Shown here: positions 43,538 through 52,248 of the stretch, in pieces
How the letters are laid out: every line of letters starts with the position of its first letter
Numbering within the stretch: position 1 is the stretch's first letter
Assembly: GCA_019359375.1 (NCBI GenBank)
Contig: JAHHHL010000009.1
Span: forward strand, 111,428-175,427
Direction: 5' to 3'
From: Lyngbya sp. HA4199-MV5
GTDB taxonomy: Bacteria; Cyanobacteriota; Cyanobacteriia; Leptolyngbyales; Leptolyngbyaceae
DNA: 64,000 nucleotides
The notes under the pieces: generated by a model
Seen by the model: only the letters and a program-made list of their open reading frames with translations
Databases searched by the model: none
Told to the model about the DNA's origin: nothing
Position numbers and translations under genes: made by a program

Positions 43538-44800
43538 TCAAAAGAAGTCCCAGCAGAAGGGAGGTGTGCTTGTCCAGGCACGATCGAGGTTTTCCAGTAA
43601 TGCTCGATCGCCGTCTACCTCCAGTTCGCCTGTCCACAGCAAGTCACTCGATCGACGGAAGCCAGCAAACAACTCGGTTAAATGCTCGATCGATAGTTTG
43701 ATGACAGTTGAAGCAGCTTGGGCTGTAGGTTGCATGTTCCCATCCACAAAGTCGGCAGTAATCGTGCGATCGCCCAAGACTGGATCGATGATCTGAAAGG
43801 TGAGTGTAAAGGGTGGCTGTGGGGCGATCGGGCGGAGGCGAAAGGCGGCTTCCACATCTACCAAGCGCCACATAAAGCCTGCATTGATTGCTCCCAAATG
43901 CTTTGACCAGCCAAACTCGGAAGGAATGACGCTAAGACCTGGATCGCGCTGCTGTTCTTGCAACAAATGGGGAAAGGGATCGTCGGTATGGGTATTCCAG
44001 GCGATCGTCGAAAGCTGATCGCGCAGCGATGCCAGAAAGCCAAGAATGCCGCGGTAAACAGCAGGTGTAGGGGCTACCCATTCCTGCACGATCGCAGCCA
44101 GCAAATTCTGCGGTGGTTCCAGTCGCGCAAACTGCACGATCGCGTAGCCTCGTGCTTCCCCCGCTTCCGTATAGCAGTAAACTTCTCGCCCCGTCACAGG
44201 CTTGACGCGAGACTGCCACTGCCAATCCCACCGCTTGACCCAGCCGTTATGGCGTAAGGCTTCTCGCTGGTAGATGGCTTGCAGCATTGGCTCATGCTGA
44301 AACGGGTCATAGGGCACCATGTGCGATCGCTCGGCGTATCGAGGCAAATGACGTGCTGCCACGCGATACTGGTGCGATCGTCCTACCCATGCCCAGCCCA
44401 GCTTGCGGTAAAAGCCATGCTGAAAGGGATACAGCATCATCAACGGAAGCTGTTGCGCCTGACCGTCTTTCAGCGCGTGTTCCACCATCAACCGCGCCAG
44501 CTTTTGTCCCCGCGCATGAGGTGCAACTGCCACAGCCGAAAGCCCCATTGCTGGAAAAAGCTTACCTTCAAAGCAAAGATTCAAACGGAGTTGAGCATAG
44601 CTACTAACGGCAAGCCCGGTTGGGTTGTGGATGGCAACAAAGAGCGATCGATTGGGCAGATCCAGGCCGTGGGCGTACCATTCGCGCTCAATTTCGGCAT
44701 TGGTACTCAGGGGTGCAAAGGATAGGCGATCGAGATTCACAATCTGTGGTAAGTCGCCATCTTCAGCCGGACGGAGGGTGATTTCTGGTAAAAGGGACAT
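43538..44800 (-). CDS. Eis-like GNAT N-acetyltransferase
   Basis: Multi-domain acetyltransferase of the Eis type, 420 residues. The N-terminal GNAT domain carries the acetyl-CoA loop SAVAVAPHARGQKLARLMVEHAL (V/I-x-P-x-x-R-G-x-G/A near residues 92-104) followed by MMLYPFQHGFYRKLGW. A central GNAT-like region and a C-terminal SCP2-like fold (TADFVDGNMQPTAQAASTVIKLS) follow, with an acidic-aromatic end. Eis proteins acetylate amines on aminoglycosides, spermidine or protein lysines; the substrate here is unknown. It lies upstream of the NACHT operon on the same strand, beyond the 7-nt array. Confidence 0.88.
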   Translation of the reverse strand: MSLLPEITLRPAEDGDLPQIVNLDRLSFAPLSTNAEIEREWYAHGLDLPNRSLFVAIHNPTGLAVSSYAQLRLNLCFEGKLFPAMGLSAVAVAPHARGQKLARLMVEHALKDGQAQQLPLMMLYPFQHGFYRKLGWAWVGRSHQYRVAARHLPRYAERSHMVPYDPFQHEPMLQAIYQREALRHNGWVKRWDWQWQSRVKPVTGREVYCYTEAGEARGYAIVQFARLEPPQNLLAAIVQEWVAPTPAVYRGILGFLASLRDQLSTIAWNTHTDDPFPHLLQEQQRDPGLSVIPSEFGWSKHLGAINAGFMWRLVDVEAAFRLRPIAPQPPFTLTFQIIDPVLGDRTITADFVDGNMQPTAQAASTVIKLSIEHLTELFAGFRRSSDLLWTGELEVDGDRALLENLDRAWTSTPPFCWDFF

Positions 44801-44805
44801 GGGGG

Positions 44806-44868
44806 AGGGAGCGGGAGTGGGGAGTGGGGAGTGGGGAGTGGGGAGTGGGGAATGGGGAGTCGAGAAAC
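44806..44868. repeat. GGGAGTG tandem repeat
   Basis: Eight or so consecutive GGGAGTG units (for example GGGAGTGGGGAGTGGGGAGT) lie between the Eis-like gene and the GNAT gene, ending just before the GNAT ribosome-binding region. It would form G-rich structure on the plus strand. Confidence 0.85.
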
Positions 44869-44887
44869 GAAGAGAGGGGCGATCGTG

Positions 44888-45349
44888 ATGAAAATACGAC
44901 TGTTTGAGAAAGAGGATGTTGAAAAAGTAGCACGGTTATTTCACGAAACTGTGCGCGAAATTAATTGTCGCGATTACTCCAGCGCTCAGGTTAATGCATG
45001 GGCACCGGATGACATTCACTTTAGAGCGTGGGAAACCATCTGCTCCAGTCACTTTACCTATGTTGCGGATGATGAGGGTGCTATTGCTGGGTTTGGAGAA
45101 CTAGAGCCAAATGGTCACATCGGTTGCTTCTACTGCCATAAAGACTATCAGGGCTGTGGCGTGGGCAGGCGAATCTACCAGGCGATCGAAGCAAAAGCGC
45201 TTGCGTTGGGGTTAAACCATCTGATGGTGGAAGCCAGCATCACCGCCAAACCATTTTTTCAACGGATGGGCTTCTCAATGGTTCAAGAGCAGGAGGTATC
45301 TTGTCGGGGTAAACGATTCATCAACTACCGGATGGAGAAGTGGCTTTAA
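44888..45349 (+). CDS. GNAT-family N-acetyltransferase
   Basis: The 153-residue single-domain acetyltransferase starts at MKIRLFEKEDVEKVARLF. Strand 4 and the acetyl-CoA loop are visible as GCFYCHKDYQGCGVGRRIYQAIE (Q-x-x-G-x-G near residues 95-102), then GLNHLMVEASITAKPFFQRMGF. The C-terminus is that of YafP-like GNATs. ATG 44888 is used although a GTG four bases earlier exists in another frame; an apparent longer frame from 44831 is only repeat sequence. Substrate unknown. The immediately preceding GGGAGTG array is a poor place for a promoter. Confidence 0.87.
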   Translation: MKIRLFEKEDVEKVARLFHETVREINCRDYSSAQVNAWAPDDIHFRAWETICSSHFTYVADDEGAIAGFGELEPNGHIGCFYCHKDYQGCGVGRRIYQAIEAKALALGLNHLMVEASITAKPFFQRMGFSMVQEQEVSCRGKRFINYRMEKWL

Positions 45350-45395
45350 TGGGTGGCTTCGCAACCTGGCGCGATCGTATGCTGTCACCGATGCT

Positions 45396-45896
45396 TTACA
45401 GAATATGCAGAATGAGGGGATAGGTAAAGGGGCGATCGCGTGAAACCAAACAATGAAACATGGCGACGAAGGGCAAGACGATTGCGCCAAGCACAATCAC
45501 GCAGAGAAAGATAACCGCTAACGTGGGTATCAACAAAAACATTGGTATTAAACAAATGATGTAAAACCACAGCGTAAGGCGGAAATTGATTGCTTCTTTT
45601 GCGTTCTTTTTCACCACCTCATCAGGGTGCAGTTGCCAGAGCAAAATCATGATTGCTAAACCGACAAGACTCAAAAATGATGACGCATGACATAGCACTG
45701 ACAGCCACTTTCTAGAGCCAGTTGGACGTGCTGCCACCGGAACCGAGGGTAAGAATGAGTCTCTTGTAGCAATCTCACTGTGCTGAATGGCTGTAGGCAT
45801 TTGAGAGACCCAACTACAACGCCCACACACCTGTCGTCCTGACGATAGCGGTGGTGCGAGAGGATTGGCACAATTAAGGCAGATGTCGTAAGCCAT
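45396..45896 (-). CDS. Zinc-ribbon membrane protein of DUF4870 type
   Basis: The 166-residue protein has an N-terminal ribbon (CLNCANPLAP ... CGRCSW, near residues 6-30), a polar linker, and three or four membrane helices. The segment LCHASSFLSLVGLAIMILLW and VVKKNAKEAINFRLTLWFYI are the DUF4870/Tic20-like signature (NAKEAINF is nearly invariant). The start at ATG 45894-45896 (MAYDICLNC) is preferred over an upstream one. Function unknown; the family is widespread in membranes. Convergent with the GNAT gene. Confidence 0.8.
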   Translation of the reverse strand: MAYDICLNCANPLAPPLSSGRQVCGRCSWVSQMPTAIQHSEIATRDSFLPSVPVAARPTGSRKWLSVLCHASSFLSLVGLAIMILLWQLHPDEVVKKNAKEAINFRLTLWFYIICLIPMFLLIPTLAVIFLCVIVLGAIVLPFVAMFHCLVSRDRPFTYPLILHIL

Positions 45897-46107
45897 ACAC
45901 AAATCTCCAAAGGCAGGACGGGTTTTACTGAGCATGTAGCAGCATGTCACTCCTTCTACAAAGTGCCCACGTATGACCTGTGAGTGAGTTTGCTGCGCTA
46001 AATTTTTCTTAGATTGTGAGATGTTTCAGTGTTCCAGTGAGAAGGTGCAAAACCGACCTAAGCTGAAAGCAATGACCAATGCTTTTCTGTTGCCGCTCAA
46101 CGCTTTT

Positions 46108-46320
46108 ATGCCCGATCAAATTACGCTTCAAGTCAATGGCGAATCTCGTACCTGCGCTCCCAAAACGTCTCTACCAGGCTTTTTAGAGCAACTCGGCTTA
46201 AATCCTCGACTCGTCGCGGTGGAATACAACGGCGAGATTTTGCACCGTCAATTTTGGGAACAAACCGAAATGCAGCCCGACGATCGCCTCGAAATTGTCA
46301 CGATCGTGGGTGGCGGGTAG
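46108..46320 (+). CDS. thiS: Sulfur carrier protein ThiS
   Basis: Ubiquitin-like sulfur donor for the thiazole moiety of thiamine. The 70-residue protein has the ITLQVNGESRTC strand start, LPGFLEQLGLNPRLVAVEYNG and LEIVTIVGGG, which ends in the Gly-Gly that is adenylated and thiocarboxylated. ATG 46108 fits the family N-terminus; ATGs at 46021 and 46072 would add a non-conserved leader. thiG, the usual partner, is not adjacent. A GGCAGGA repeat tract follows the stop. Confidence 0.92.
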   Translation: MPDQITLQVNGESRTCAPKTSLPGFLEQLGLNPRLVAVEYNGEILHRQFWEQTEMQPDDRLEIVTIVGGG

Positions 46321-46321
46321 A

Positions 46322-46405
46322 AAAAGGCAGGAGGCAGGAGGCAGGAGGCAGAAGGCTAAAAGCTAAAAGCCAAAAGCCAAAAGCTAAAAGCTGACCGCTA
46401 AACAC
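46322..46405. repeat. GGCAGGA / AAGCTAAA heptanucleotide tract
   Basis: Starts two bases after the thiS stop: four AGGCAGG units, then AAGGCTAAAAGCTAAAAGCC and several related 7-mers to AGCTGACCGCT. It belongs to the same group of tracts as those near 31.7, 47.6 and 49.4 kb. Confidence 0.8.
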
Positions 46406-46458
46406 AGTTTCAAGTCTGCCAGTTTAAGCTAGACATAACGGCGATTCACGAGGTAGCG

Positions 46459-47547
46459 ATGGACGTTGGCGTTCCTAAAGAGACGAAAGATCAGGAATAC
46501 CGGGTGGGGTTGAGTCCGCATAGTGTGCGGAGCTTGACCGAGCAGGGGCATACCGTGTTTGTCGAAACTGGGGCAGGCGATGGCTCTGGTTTTACAGACG
46601 CTGAGTATTTTCAGGCAGGTGCGAAGCTGGTGACTGAGGCAGCAGCAGCCTGGAATCACGGGTTGGTGGTCAAGGTCAAAGAACCCCTTCCCGCTGAGTA
46701 TGCTTACTTGCAAAAAGAGCAAATGCTTTTTACCTATCTCCATCTAGCTGCCGATCGCGCCCTTACCCGGGCATTGTTAGATGCAGGCACAACGGCGATC
46801 GCGTATGAGACAGTAGAACTGCCCGATAAGCGCTTGCCACTGCTGGCTCCCATGAGCATCATTGCAGGACGGTTAGCAGTGCAGTTTGGCGCACGTTATT
46901 TAGAACGGCAGCAGGGTGGACGAGGAGTGCTTTTAGGGGGAGTTCCGGGTGTGAAGCCGGGTAACGTGGTCATTTTGGGGGGCGGTGTCGTTGGCACAGA
47001 AGCGGCTCGCATTGCCGTTGGGCTGGGTGCGCGGGTACAAATTGTGGATGTGAACGTCGATCGGCTGTCCTATCTGGAAACGCTCTTTGGTTCCAGGGTG
47101 GAACTGCTCTACAGCAGCGTGAGCCAGATCGAAACGGTGGTTCCTGACGCAGATTTGCTCATTGGTGCGGTGCTGGTGCTGGCACGCAAAGCGCCTATCT
47201 TAGTCTCGCGGGCACTGGTGCAGCAGATGCGCCCTGGCTCAGTGATCGTTGATGTAGCGGTAGACCAGGGCGGCTGTATCGAAACCGTTCGCCCGACTTC
47301 CCATTCGCATCCAACCTACGTCGAAGCAGGCGTTGTCCACTACGGCGTGCCCAACATGCCCGGTGCCGTTCCCTGGACAGCAACGCAGGCATTAAACAAC
47401 TCTACGCTGCCTTATACGATGCAGTTGGCAAACTATGGTCTGGAAGCGCTCGATCGCAACCCTGCCCTTGCTCACGGGTTGAATGTTCAGCGTCATCATC
47501 TCGTCCATCTGGCTGTGCAAGGGGTCTTTCCAGATTTGGTGACGTGA
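46459..47547 (+). CDS. ald: Alanine dehydrogenase
   Basis: Catalyses NAD-dependent interconversion of L-alanine with pyruvate and ammonia. The 362-residue protein begins [20 protein letters not shown] with the conserved Lys-Glu pair and active-site Arg. It has [14 protein letters not shown], then the catalytic block [17 protein letters not shown] with His and Lys upstream (VKVKEPLP). The Rossmann loop is [22 protein letters not shown] (near residues 170-190), and [21 protein letters not shown] is near the C-terminus. All typical and full length. It is downstream of thiS across a repeat tract, with its own probable promoter in 46405-46458. Confidence 0.96.
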   Translation: MDVGVPKETKDQEYRVGLSPHSVRSLTEQGHTVFVETGAGDGSGFTDAEYFQAGAKLVTEAAAAWNHGLVVKVKEPLPAEYAYLQKEQMLFTYLHLAADRALTRALLDAGTTAIAYETVELPDKRLPLLAPMSIIAGRLAVQFGARYLERQQGGRGVLLGGVPGVKPGNVVILGGGVVGTEAARIAVGLGARVQIVDVNVDRLSYLETLFGSRVELLYSSVSQIETVVPDADLLIGAVLVLARKAPILVSRALVQQMRPGSVIVDVAVDQGGCIETVRPTSHSHPTYVEAGVVHYGVPNMPGAVPWTATQALNNSTLPYTMQLANYGLEALDRNPALAHGLNVQRHHLVHLAVQGVFPDLVT

Positions 47548-47878
47548 GAAGAGAGTTGTTGGTTGTTAGTTGTTAGTTGTTAGACAGGAGGTAGGAGACA
47601 GAAGGAGTAAGAGCTAAAGGCTAAAAGCTGACCGTTAGCTAGGAGGCAGAAGGCGGAAGGCGGAAGGCAGAGGGCAGGGGACAGAAGGCAAGGGAGTTTT
47701 TGGTTTTTAGAAGGAGTCAGGAGTCAGAAGTCAGGAGTTAGCGGACAGCGCGCACTCAAAGCTTCATTCTTTAGCCTTACTCCCTACTCCCCACTCCCTA
47801 TTCCCCACTCTTCTCTAACAACCAACAACCAACAACCAACAACTGGTTTAACTCAAACTCCCAGGCTGACGGCTGCTC
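47548..47878. repeat. Composite repeat-filled spacer
   Basis: GTTGTTA units (47557-47585), an AGGCAGA/GGCGGAA tract (47586-47695), and a longer block (47692-47846) with AGGAGTCAGGAGTCAGAAGTC, GCGGACAGCGCGCACTCAAA, CCCTACTCCCCACTCCCTAT and AACAACCAACAACCAACAAC. The last block is nearly identical to one at 54543-54712. No gene is present. Confidence 0.85.
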
Positions 47879-48097
47879 TTAACTTTCAGTTCGCAGTGCG
47901 GTCAATGTCCACTTCTTGTAGCGCTGGCGATTCATGCAGCCTCGACTGTAGGTGACTTCTTGCCCACCGCCAGCGGTAAACTGCACGCACCATTCGCGTT
48001 GGCTGTGCTGCCAATAACCAATTGCAATTCCCGCTGCCAACACTCCTAATCCTGTCGCAATGAGGATCAGCTTCTTTTTTACGTCAGGCGTTTTCAT
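47879..48097 (-). CDS. Small single-pass membrane protein
   Basis: The 72-residue protein starts at ATG 48095-48097 (MKTPDVKKKLILIATGL). One membrane helix occupies about 9-28, followed by a soluble part with two Cys (REWCVQFTAGG and YSRGCMNRQRYKKW) that may form a disulfide on the outside. The composition and the paired Cys look conserved, but I do not recognise the family. It is convergent with ald across the composite repeat spacer. Confidence 0.5.
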   Translation of the reverse strand: MKTPDVKKKLILIATGLGVLAAGIAIGYWQHSQREWCVQFTAGGGQEVTYSRGCMNRQRYKKWTLTALRTES

Positions 48098-48186
48098 TGC
48101 CACAGAGTACCCAACTTAAACAACGGCTTTCACTTAATCTAAGCTAAAAATTAGCAATGCACCAATTAGCGTTTTGAGAGAATGGT

Positions 48187-48438
48187 ATGGCTCAAGCTTC
48201 TGGCTTTCCCTGGTATTTTGCGATCGACGATCGCCCCGTCAAAGTCATCGCCACAGCCAATGGTGGGATGGATGTGCTGGTTGCCAACCTGACCACCGGA
48301 AAGCTGGAGCGCGATATGCAGTACCTTGCCTACTGCTTTGAGCCAGGGCAAAATGTGCAGCGTCTTTCCGAGACCGAGTTTAACGATCGGCTGGCAGCAT
48401 TGCGGACTTCTTTGAGCGATCGTCAAACGGACTCCTAG
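48187..48438 (+). CDS. Conserved small protein of unknown function
   Basis: The 83-residue protein contains FPWYFAIDDRPVKVIATANG, GMDVLVANLTTG and DMQYLAYCFEPGQNVQRLSE. I recall this pattern as a small family in cyanobacteria, often annotated hypothetical. No motif suggests catalysis. The ATG follows GAATGGT. It precedes the chelatase gene by 68 bp on the same strand and could be cotranscribed with it. Confidence 0.65.
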   Translation: MAQASGFPWYFAIDDRPVKVIATANGGMDVLVANLTTGKLERDMQYLAYCFEPGQNVQRLSETEFNDRLAALRTSLSDRQTDS

Positions 48439-48506
48439 ATTGATAAACACTGTCTAACGATAAAATTTAATGAACGTCTGCCATCTTTAGCGAGCCTATC
48501 TGTATC

Positions 48507-49403
48507 TTGTCTTACCCCTCTGCCTATTTGCTCGTCGCCCACGGCAGCCGCGATCCACGTCCTCAAGCGGCGATGGAAGCACTGGCTGAGCGTTTTGCCC
48601 AAACCATTCAACACGTCGGCTTGCAGTCTCTGGCAACGGGTCGGGTGAACGAGGCGATCGCACAGAATAGTAGTCTAAACGAAACGACTGTCTTAACACC
48701 TCATCAAGCAGCAACCGAGCGCCCAAAACCGCTAGTCGGCACTGGCTACTTAGACTGTCATCCTCTACCGCTACACCAACAAATTGAGCAGTTTAGCGAC
48801 ACGGTACGGGCATCCTGGAGCGCGCAAGGTGCCGATCAGTCAAAGCCTCTCAAGCTTGTACTCTTGCCGCTGTTCTTGCTGTCTGGTGTGCATGTGATGG
48901 AGGATATTCCCGCAGAAATTGCGCTGGCACAAGAGGCACTGGGAGACGCGATCGAGCTAGATTTACGTCCCGCGATCGGCTCCCATTCGGGGCTGCACCG
49001 TTTGGTGACAGAGTGCATGGCAGCCCAACCTGTCGAAGCCTGGATTTTGCTCTCTCACGGCAGTCGTCGCCCTCACGGCAATGAACCTGTCGAAGCACTG
49101 GCAGAACGTTTAGGCACCTTAACGGCTTACTGGTCTGTGCCGCCAAGCCTGGAATCTCGTCTGCAAGAACTCTCCCAGCTTGGTATTCGTCAAGTTGGCA
49201 TTTTGCCCTACTTCTTGTTTTCGGGTGGTATTACAGATGCGATCGCCCACACCGTCGCCACCCTCGCTTACCAATTCCCTACGCTCAAGCTCCACCTCGC
49301 GCCTCCACTAGCTGCACGTTCAGAATTAACAGATTTGCTGGTGGACTTGGCACAGGATGAAGCAGTGAAGGCAGAAGGCAGGAGGCAGAAGGCAGAAGGC
49401 TAA
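48507..49403 (+). CDS. Sirohydrochlorin chelatase (SirB/CbiX type)
   Basis: Inserts Fe2+ (siroheme) or Co2+ (cobalamin) into sirohydrochlorin. The 298-residue protein contains two copies of the chelatase half-domain: LLVAHGSRDPRPQAAMEALA at the N-terminus, with active-site His, and WILLSHGSRRPHGNEPVEAL in the second half. VVLLPLFLLSGVHVMEDIP-type and VGILPYFLFSGGITDAI segments supply the second His/Glu positions. The start is TTG 48507-48509, with AGCGAGCC upstream; an alternative is not clear. The last residues KAEGRRQKAEG are encoded by an AGGCAGA repeat tract that has extended the gene. cobA follows 144 bp downstream. Confidence 0.88.
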   Translation: MSYPSAYLLVAHGSRDPRPQAAMEALAERFAQTIQHVGLQSLATGRVNEAIAQNSSLNETTVLTPHQAATERPKPLVGTGYLDCHPLPLHQQIEQFSDTVRASWSAQGADQSKPLKLVLLPLFLLSGVHVMEDIPAEIALAQEALGDAIELDLRPAIGSHSGLHRLVTECMAAQPVEAWILLSHGSRRPHGNEPVEALAERLGTLTAYWSVPPSLESRLQELSQLGIRQVGILPYFLFSGGITDAIAHTVATLAYQFPTLKLHLAPPLAARSELTDLLVDLAQDEAVKAEGRRQKAEG

Positions 49404-49410
49404 AGGCTAA
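49361..49410. repeat. GGCAGAA repeat tract at the chelatase 3' end
   Basis: AAGGCAGAAGGCAGGAGGCA and following units overlap the last ten codons and the stop of the sirohydrochlorin chelatase gene, then continue as AAAGGCTAAAAAG. Confidence 0.85.
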
Positions 49411-49412
49411 AA

Positions 49413-49433
49413 AGCCTGTAGCTTGCTTCCCGC
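49413..49433. repeat. GTAGCTTGCTTCCCGCAGGGT repeat, copy 2
   Basis: Identical 20-base core to the copy at 35867. It lies between two GGCAGAA-type and CTCCTCTC-type tracts in the chelatase-cobA spacer. Confidence 0.6.
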
Positions 49434-49547
49434 AGGGTTCGCTGACCGCTGACTGCTCTTCAAACTCAAAACTTTCATCCCTCATTTCTCATCCCACACT
49501 CCTCTCCCCTCACTCCTCTCACCTCTCCCCCTACTCCTCTCCCTTCC

Positions 49548-50333
49548 ATGCAACACACAGGCAAAGTCTACTTAGTTGGCGCGGGTCCTGGCGATCCGGG
49601 GTTGATGACGCTGAAGGGCAAGACGCTGCTGGAATGTGCGGATGTCGTGGTTTACGATGCGTTGGTCAGTCCGCAGGTGCTGGCGATGATTAACCCAAAA
49701 GCAGAGCAGATTCATGCAGGCAAGCGACGAGGAAAGCACTCGCTGATGCAAGAAGAGATTACGCCCCTGCTGATTGAGAAGGCGAAAACGGCAGCGATCG
49801 TCGTGCGGCTCAAAGGCGGTGATCCCTTTATGTTTGGGCGCGGTGGCGAGGAAATGGAAGATCTCGTCAAGGCAGGCATTGCGGTGGAAGTGGTACCAGG
49901 CATTACATCGGGCATTGCAGCGACGGCGTATGCAGGCATTCCGTTGACGCATCGTGCTTATAGTTCGTCCGTAACGTTTGTGACAGGGCATGAGGGTGCC
50001 GGAAAGTACCGTCCAGCGGTGAACTGGCAGGCGATCGCGCAAGGTTCTGAAACGATCGTGGTTTACATGGGCATTCACAATCTGCCGTACATCACGGAAC
50101 AGCTTCACTTGGCAGGGTTGAGTGTGGATACACCCGTGGCGCTGGTACGCTGGGGCACACGACCCGAACAGGAAGAACTTGTTGGCACCTTAGGGACGAT
50201 CGTGCAGCAGGTAGAAGCCGTCAAGTTCGAGGCTCCCGCGATCGCGGTGATTGGTTCTGTCGTCAACCTGCACGAGATTCTGGCGGGTTGTCGTCCTGCG
50301 GCGATCGCGCCCAAACACTATTCCGGCAAGTAG
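49548..50333 (+). CDS. cobA: Uroporphyrinogen-III C-methyltransferase
   Basis: SAM-dependent methylase that makes precorrin-2, the branch-point of siroheme and cobalamin synthesis. The 261-residue protein shows YLVGAGPGDPGLMTLKG at the N-terminus, VVYDALVS, IVVRLKGGDPFMFGRGGEEM, VVPGITSGIAATAYAGIPLTHR and YMGIHNLPYI. All the SUMT motifs are present at normal spacing. Together with the chelatase upstream it forms a precorrin-2 to sirohydrochlorin/siroheme cluster; the dehydrogenase needed between them is not present here. Its 3' end overlaps the convergent DUF29 gene by 16 bp. Confidence 0.95.
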   Translation: MQHTGKVYLVGAGPGDPGLMTLKGKTLLECADVVVYDALVSPQVLAMINPKAEQIHAGKRRGKHSLMQEEITPLLIEKAKTAAIVVRLKGGDPFMFGRGGEEMEDLVKAGIAVEVVPGITSGIAATAYAGIPLTHRAYSSSVTFVTGHEGAGKYRPAVNWQAIAQGSETIVVYMGIHNLPYITEQLHLAGLSVDTPVALVRWGTRPEQEELVGTLGTIVQQVEAVKFEAPAIAVIGSVVNLHEILAGCRPAAIAPKHYSGK

Positions 50334-50779
50334 TCCTCATCTAGTGCTTGCTCTGGCGTAAAAGGCGAGTCTGGGGGAAAGGTGGCGATCGGTAGGTCGG
50401 TTTCAATAGACGCTTTTTTGCGAGCGCTACGATAGCAGTCCTCAAACACACTGGTGAGGTAAGGACGTAAGCTTGGGCTCTCGCGAAACGCTCTTTTCAG
50501 ACGATCGCGATGTTCAAAGAGCGTTAAACGCCAACTTTTGGACCGACGATTGGGCTGGTATTTATATTTCAGCAGGTGCATTAAAACAACTTCAAGGTTG
50601 CTTTCAATGGCATGTTTGTCGCTTCTGCCCATGCTCTCAATTTCTTCGACCAAATTTTCTATATCCAGCTTGCCAAACTCACCGTTTCGCAGCAGTCGGG
50701 CAGTTTCCTGCAACCAGAGGTAAAAATCGCGATCGTAAAGCTGAGCTTCAGGTACAGAGGTTTCGGGCTGAACAGTCAT
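50318..50779 (-). CDS. DUF29 family protein
   Basis: The 153-residue protein of a family very common in cyanobacteria has unknown function. It shows YDRDFYLWLQETARLLRNGEF, DIENLVEEIESMGRSDKHAIESN, LLKYKYQPNRRSKSWRLTL and LRPYLTSVFEDCYRSARKKA in the usual order. Some family members lie next to restriction or nuclease genes and may have toxin-antitoxin-like roles; that is inference. It converges on cobA with a 16-bp overlap at the 3' ends. ATG 50777-50779. Confidence 0.85.
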   Translation of the reverse strand: MTVQPETSVPEAQLYDRDFYLWLQETARLLRNGEFGKLDIENLVEEIESMGRSDKHAIESNLEVVLMHLLKYKYQPNRRSKSWRLTLFEHRDRLKRAFRESPSLRPYLTSVFEDCYRSARKKASIETDLPIATFPPDSPFTPEQALDEDYLPE

Positions 50780-50855
50780 GGCAATAACCCAACTCAGTCA
50801 GTAATATTACTTTGAACCTAACATAAGCTGCTTTTAAGGGCGTTGAACGTTGCTT

Positions 50856-51410
50856 TCAGCGCAACAAGCGAGCATCCTGGCGTAACAAACCATGCCGCGA
50901 CATAACATGAGCAATCTTGTCGGTATCGCGGAGAATACAGGCGTTAATCCAGCGGTAAAACGAGTGACTAGAAAGAACGTCACGGTCACGGTCAACGCCA
51001 AGTAACGTAGACAACGCATCAAGCTCTAACCAGTTCACTGCAAAGTGGAGATAGGTGGAATATTCATCCGCCCCTACTTCATCGCGCCTTGATGAATCGG
51101 GAGCATTCATCCAACCCAACCGAAATTCTTCAATGGCGGCATCTACAGCGCTTAGATCGCACGCGCACAAAAACCAATGCATTTGTTCGTGAAGAAACAC
51201 TGAGAGAAAGCGGTCTGGCTCTCTTGCATGCATCACACCAAGCGATAGCGTTGGGTGACTCACACCTCCACGACCTAAAGAAGGGTCAAGGCGAATGTGG
51301 CGTGTGAAGAGAAATGGCTCTAAATCAAACCGAGCCGCGAGATCCTGCAATACCCGTGCGGCAAACTGAACGTCCATATCATCGGGTTGGATGCACTCGA
51401 TCTCTAGCAT
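50856..51410 (-). CDS. Putative HExxH metalloprotein of unknown family
   Basis: The 184-residue protein has SVFLHEQMHWFLCACDLSAV near residues 70-89, where HEQMH matches the HExxH zinc motif. The third ligand might be Glu or His in the DEYSTYLHFAVNWLE segment (near 118-132). Two Cys are present but no clear signal peptide. The overall fold looks alpha-helical, as in small metalloproteases or their pseudo forms. I do not recognise the family. It is a single gene between DUF29 and Uma2, with its own spacer. Confidence 0.6.
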   Translation of the reverse strand: MLEIECIQPDDMDVQFAARVLQDLAARFDLEPFLFTRHIRLDPSLGRGGVSHPTLSLGVMHAREPDRFLSVFLHEQMHWFLCACDLSAVDAAIEEFRLGWMNAPDSSRRDEVGADEYSTYLHFAVNWLELDALSTLLGVDRDRDVLSSHSFYRWINACILRDTDKIAHVMSRHGLLRQDARLLR

Positions 51411-51543
51411 TTTGCTCCAGCATTTTGCAACTTTAGAGGTTGTTTAAAAGGGTGTGAGGTGACAGCTTTTATGCCCAGCAAGCGCAGCATCATGCGGCGC
51501 ATGTCCATTGAGCCAAATCAACAAGCCATTTTTGTTCCATGCC

Positions 51544-52128
51544 TCAAAGATTGCTAAAGATTGGAATGAGGTCTAGCACGAATCCAGGCAGGACAGCCTC
51601 ACCTGAGAGAGTTGTTGGGTTTTGCAGCACTTCAACAGGCTTCCCTGGGCGGTAAATTTCTACTTGTTGATTTTTGGGATCAATTAGCCAACCAAGCCGC
51701 GTACCGTTCTCGATGTACTCCTGCATTTTTGCTTGAAGGGTTTGCAGGGAGTCACTTTCGGAGGGCAGTTCGATGACGAAATTGGGACACAGAGGTGGAG
51801 ATTTGCGTTTTTGCTCTGGCGTGAGAGCATCCCATCGATCGCGCTTCACCCAAGCAACATCGGGCGATCGGTCTGCCCCATTCGGTAACTTAAAGCCCGT
51901 AGAAGAATCGAACGCGATGCCCAGATTGTCTAGATCTGTCCAGTTGAAGACTTGTTGATTGACTCTGCCGCTGCGCGAGCCGCCTTCGCCACCTACGGGA
52001 GCCATAATGAGCAGTTCTCCATTTGCGGTACGTTCGATGCGTAAATCGCGATTGTGCTGGCAGAGGTCGTAGAACTGGTCGTCGGTCAGTTCCAGGGTGG
52101 GGCTCAGGGTGAGGGTGAGGGCGGGCAT
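51544..52128 (-). CDS. Uma2 (DUF820) family putative nuclease
   Basis: The 194-residue protein of the Uma2 family, which has a PD-(D/E)XK restriction-endonuclease-like fold, is greatly expanded in cyanobacteria. Motifs in order are LTDDQFYDLCQHNRDLRIER, ANGELLIMAP, NWTDLDNLGIAFDSSTGFKL, DRSPDVAWV (catalytic Asp) and FVIELPSESDSLQTLQAKMQ, with Glu then the usual Lys further on. IDPKNQQVEIYRPG closes it. The start is ATG 52126-52128; the longer frame upstream is repeat-derived. Biological role unknown. It lies next to the nested inverted repeat at 52249. Confidence 0.9.
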   Translation of the reverse strand: MPALTLTLSPTLELTDDQFYDLCQHNRDLRIERTANGELLIMAPVGGEGGSRSGRVNQQVFNWTDLDNLGIAFDSSTGFKLPNGADRSPDVAWVKRDRWDALTPEQKRKSPPLCPNFVIELPSESDSLQTLQAKMQEYIENGTRLGWLIDPKNQQVEIYRPGKPVEVLQNPTTLSGEAVLPGFVLDLIPIFSNL

Positions 52129-52248
52129 GGGGAGGAGTGGGGAGTGGGGAAGCAGAGGAGGCAAGGGAAGCAGTTCAAAACTCAAAGCTGACGGCTGATG
52201 GCTGATCGCTTGAAGGAGGGTTATCTGAGATCTTGCAGCTTTCGCAAC

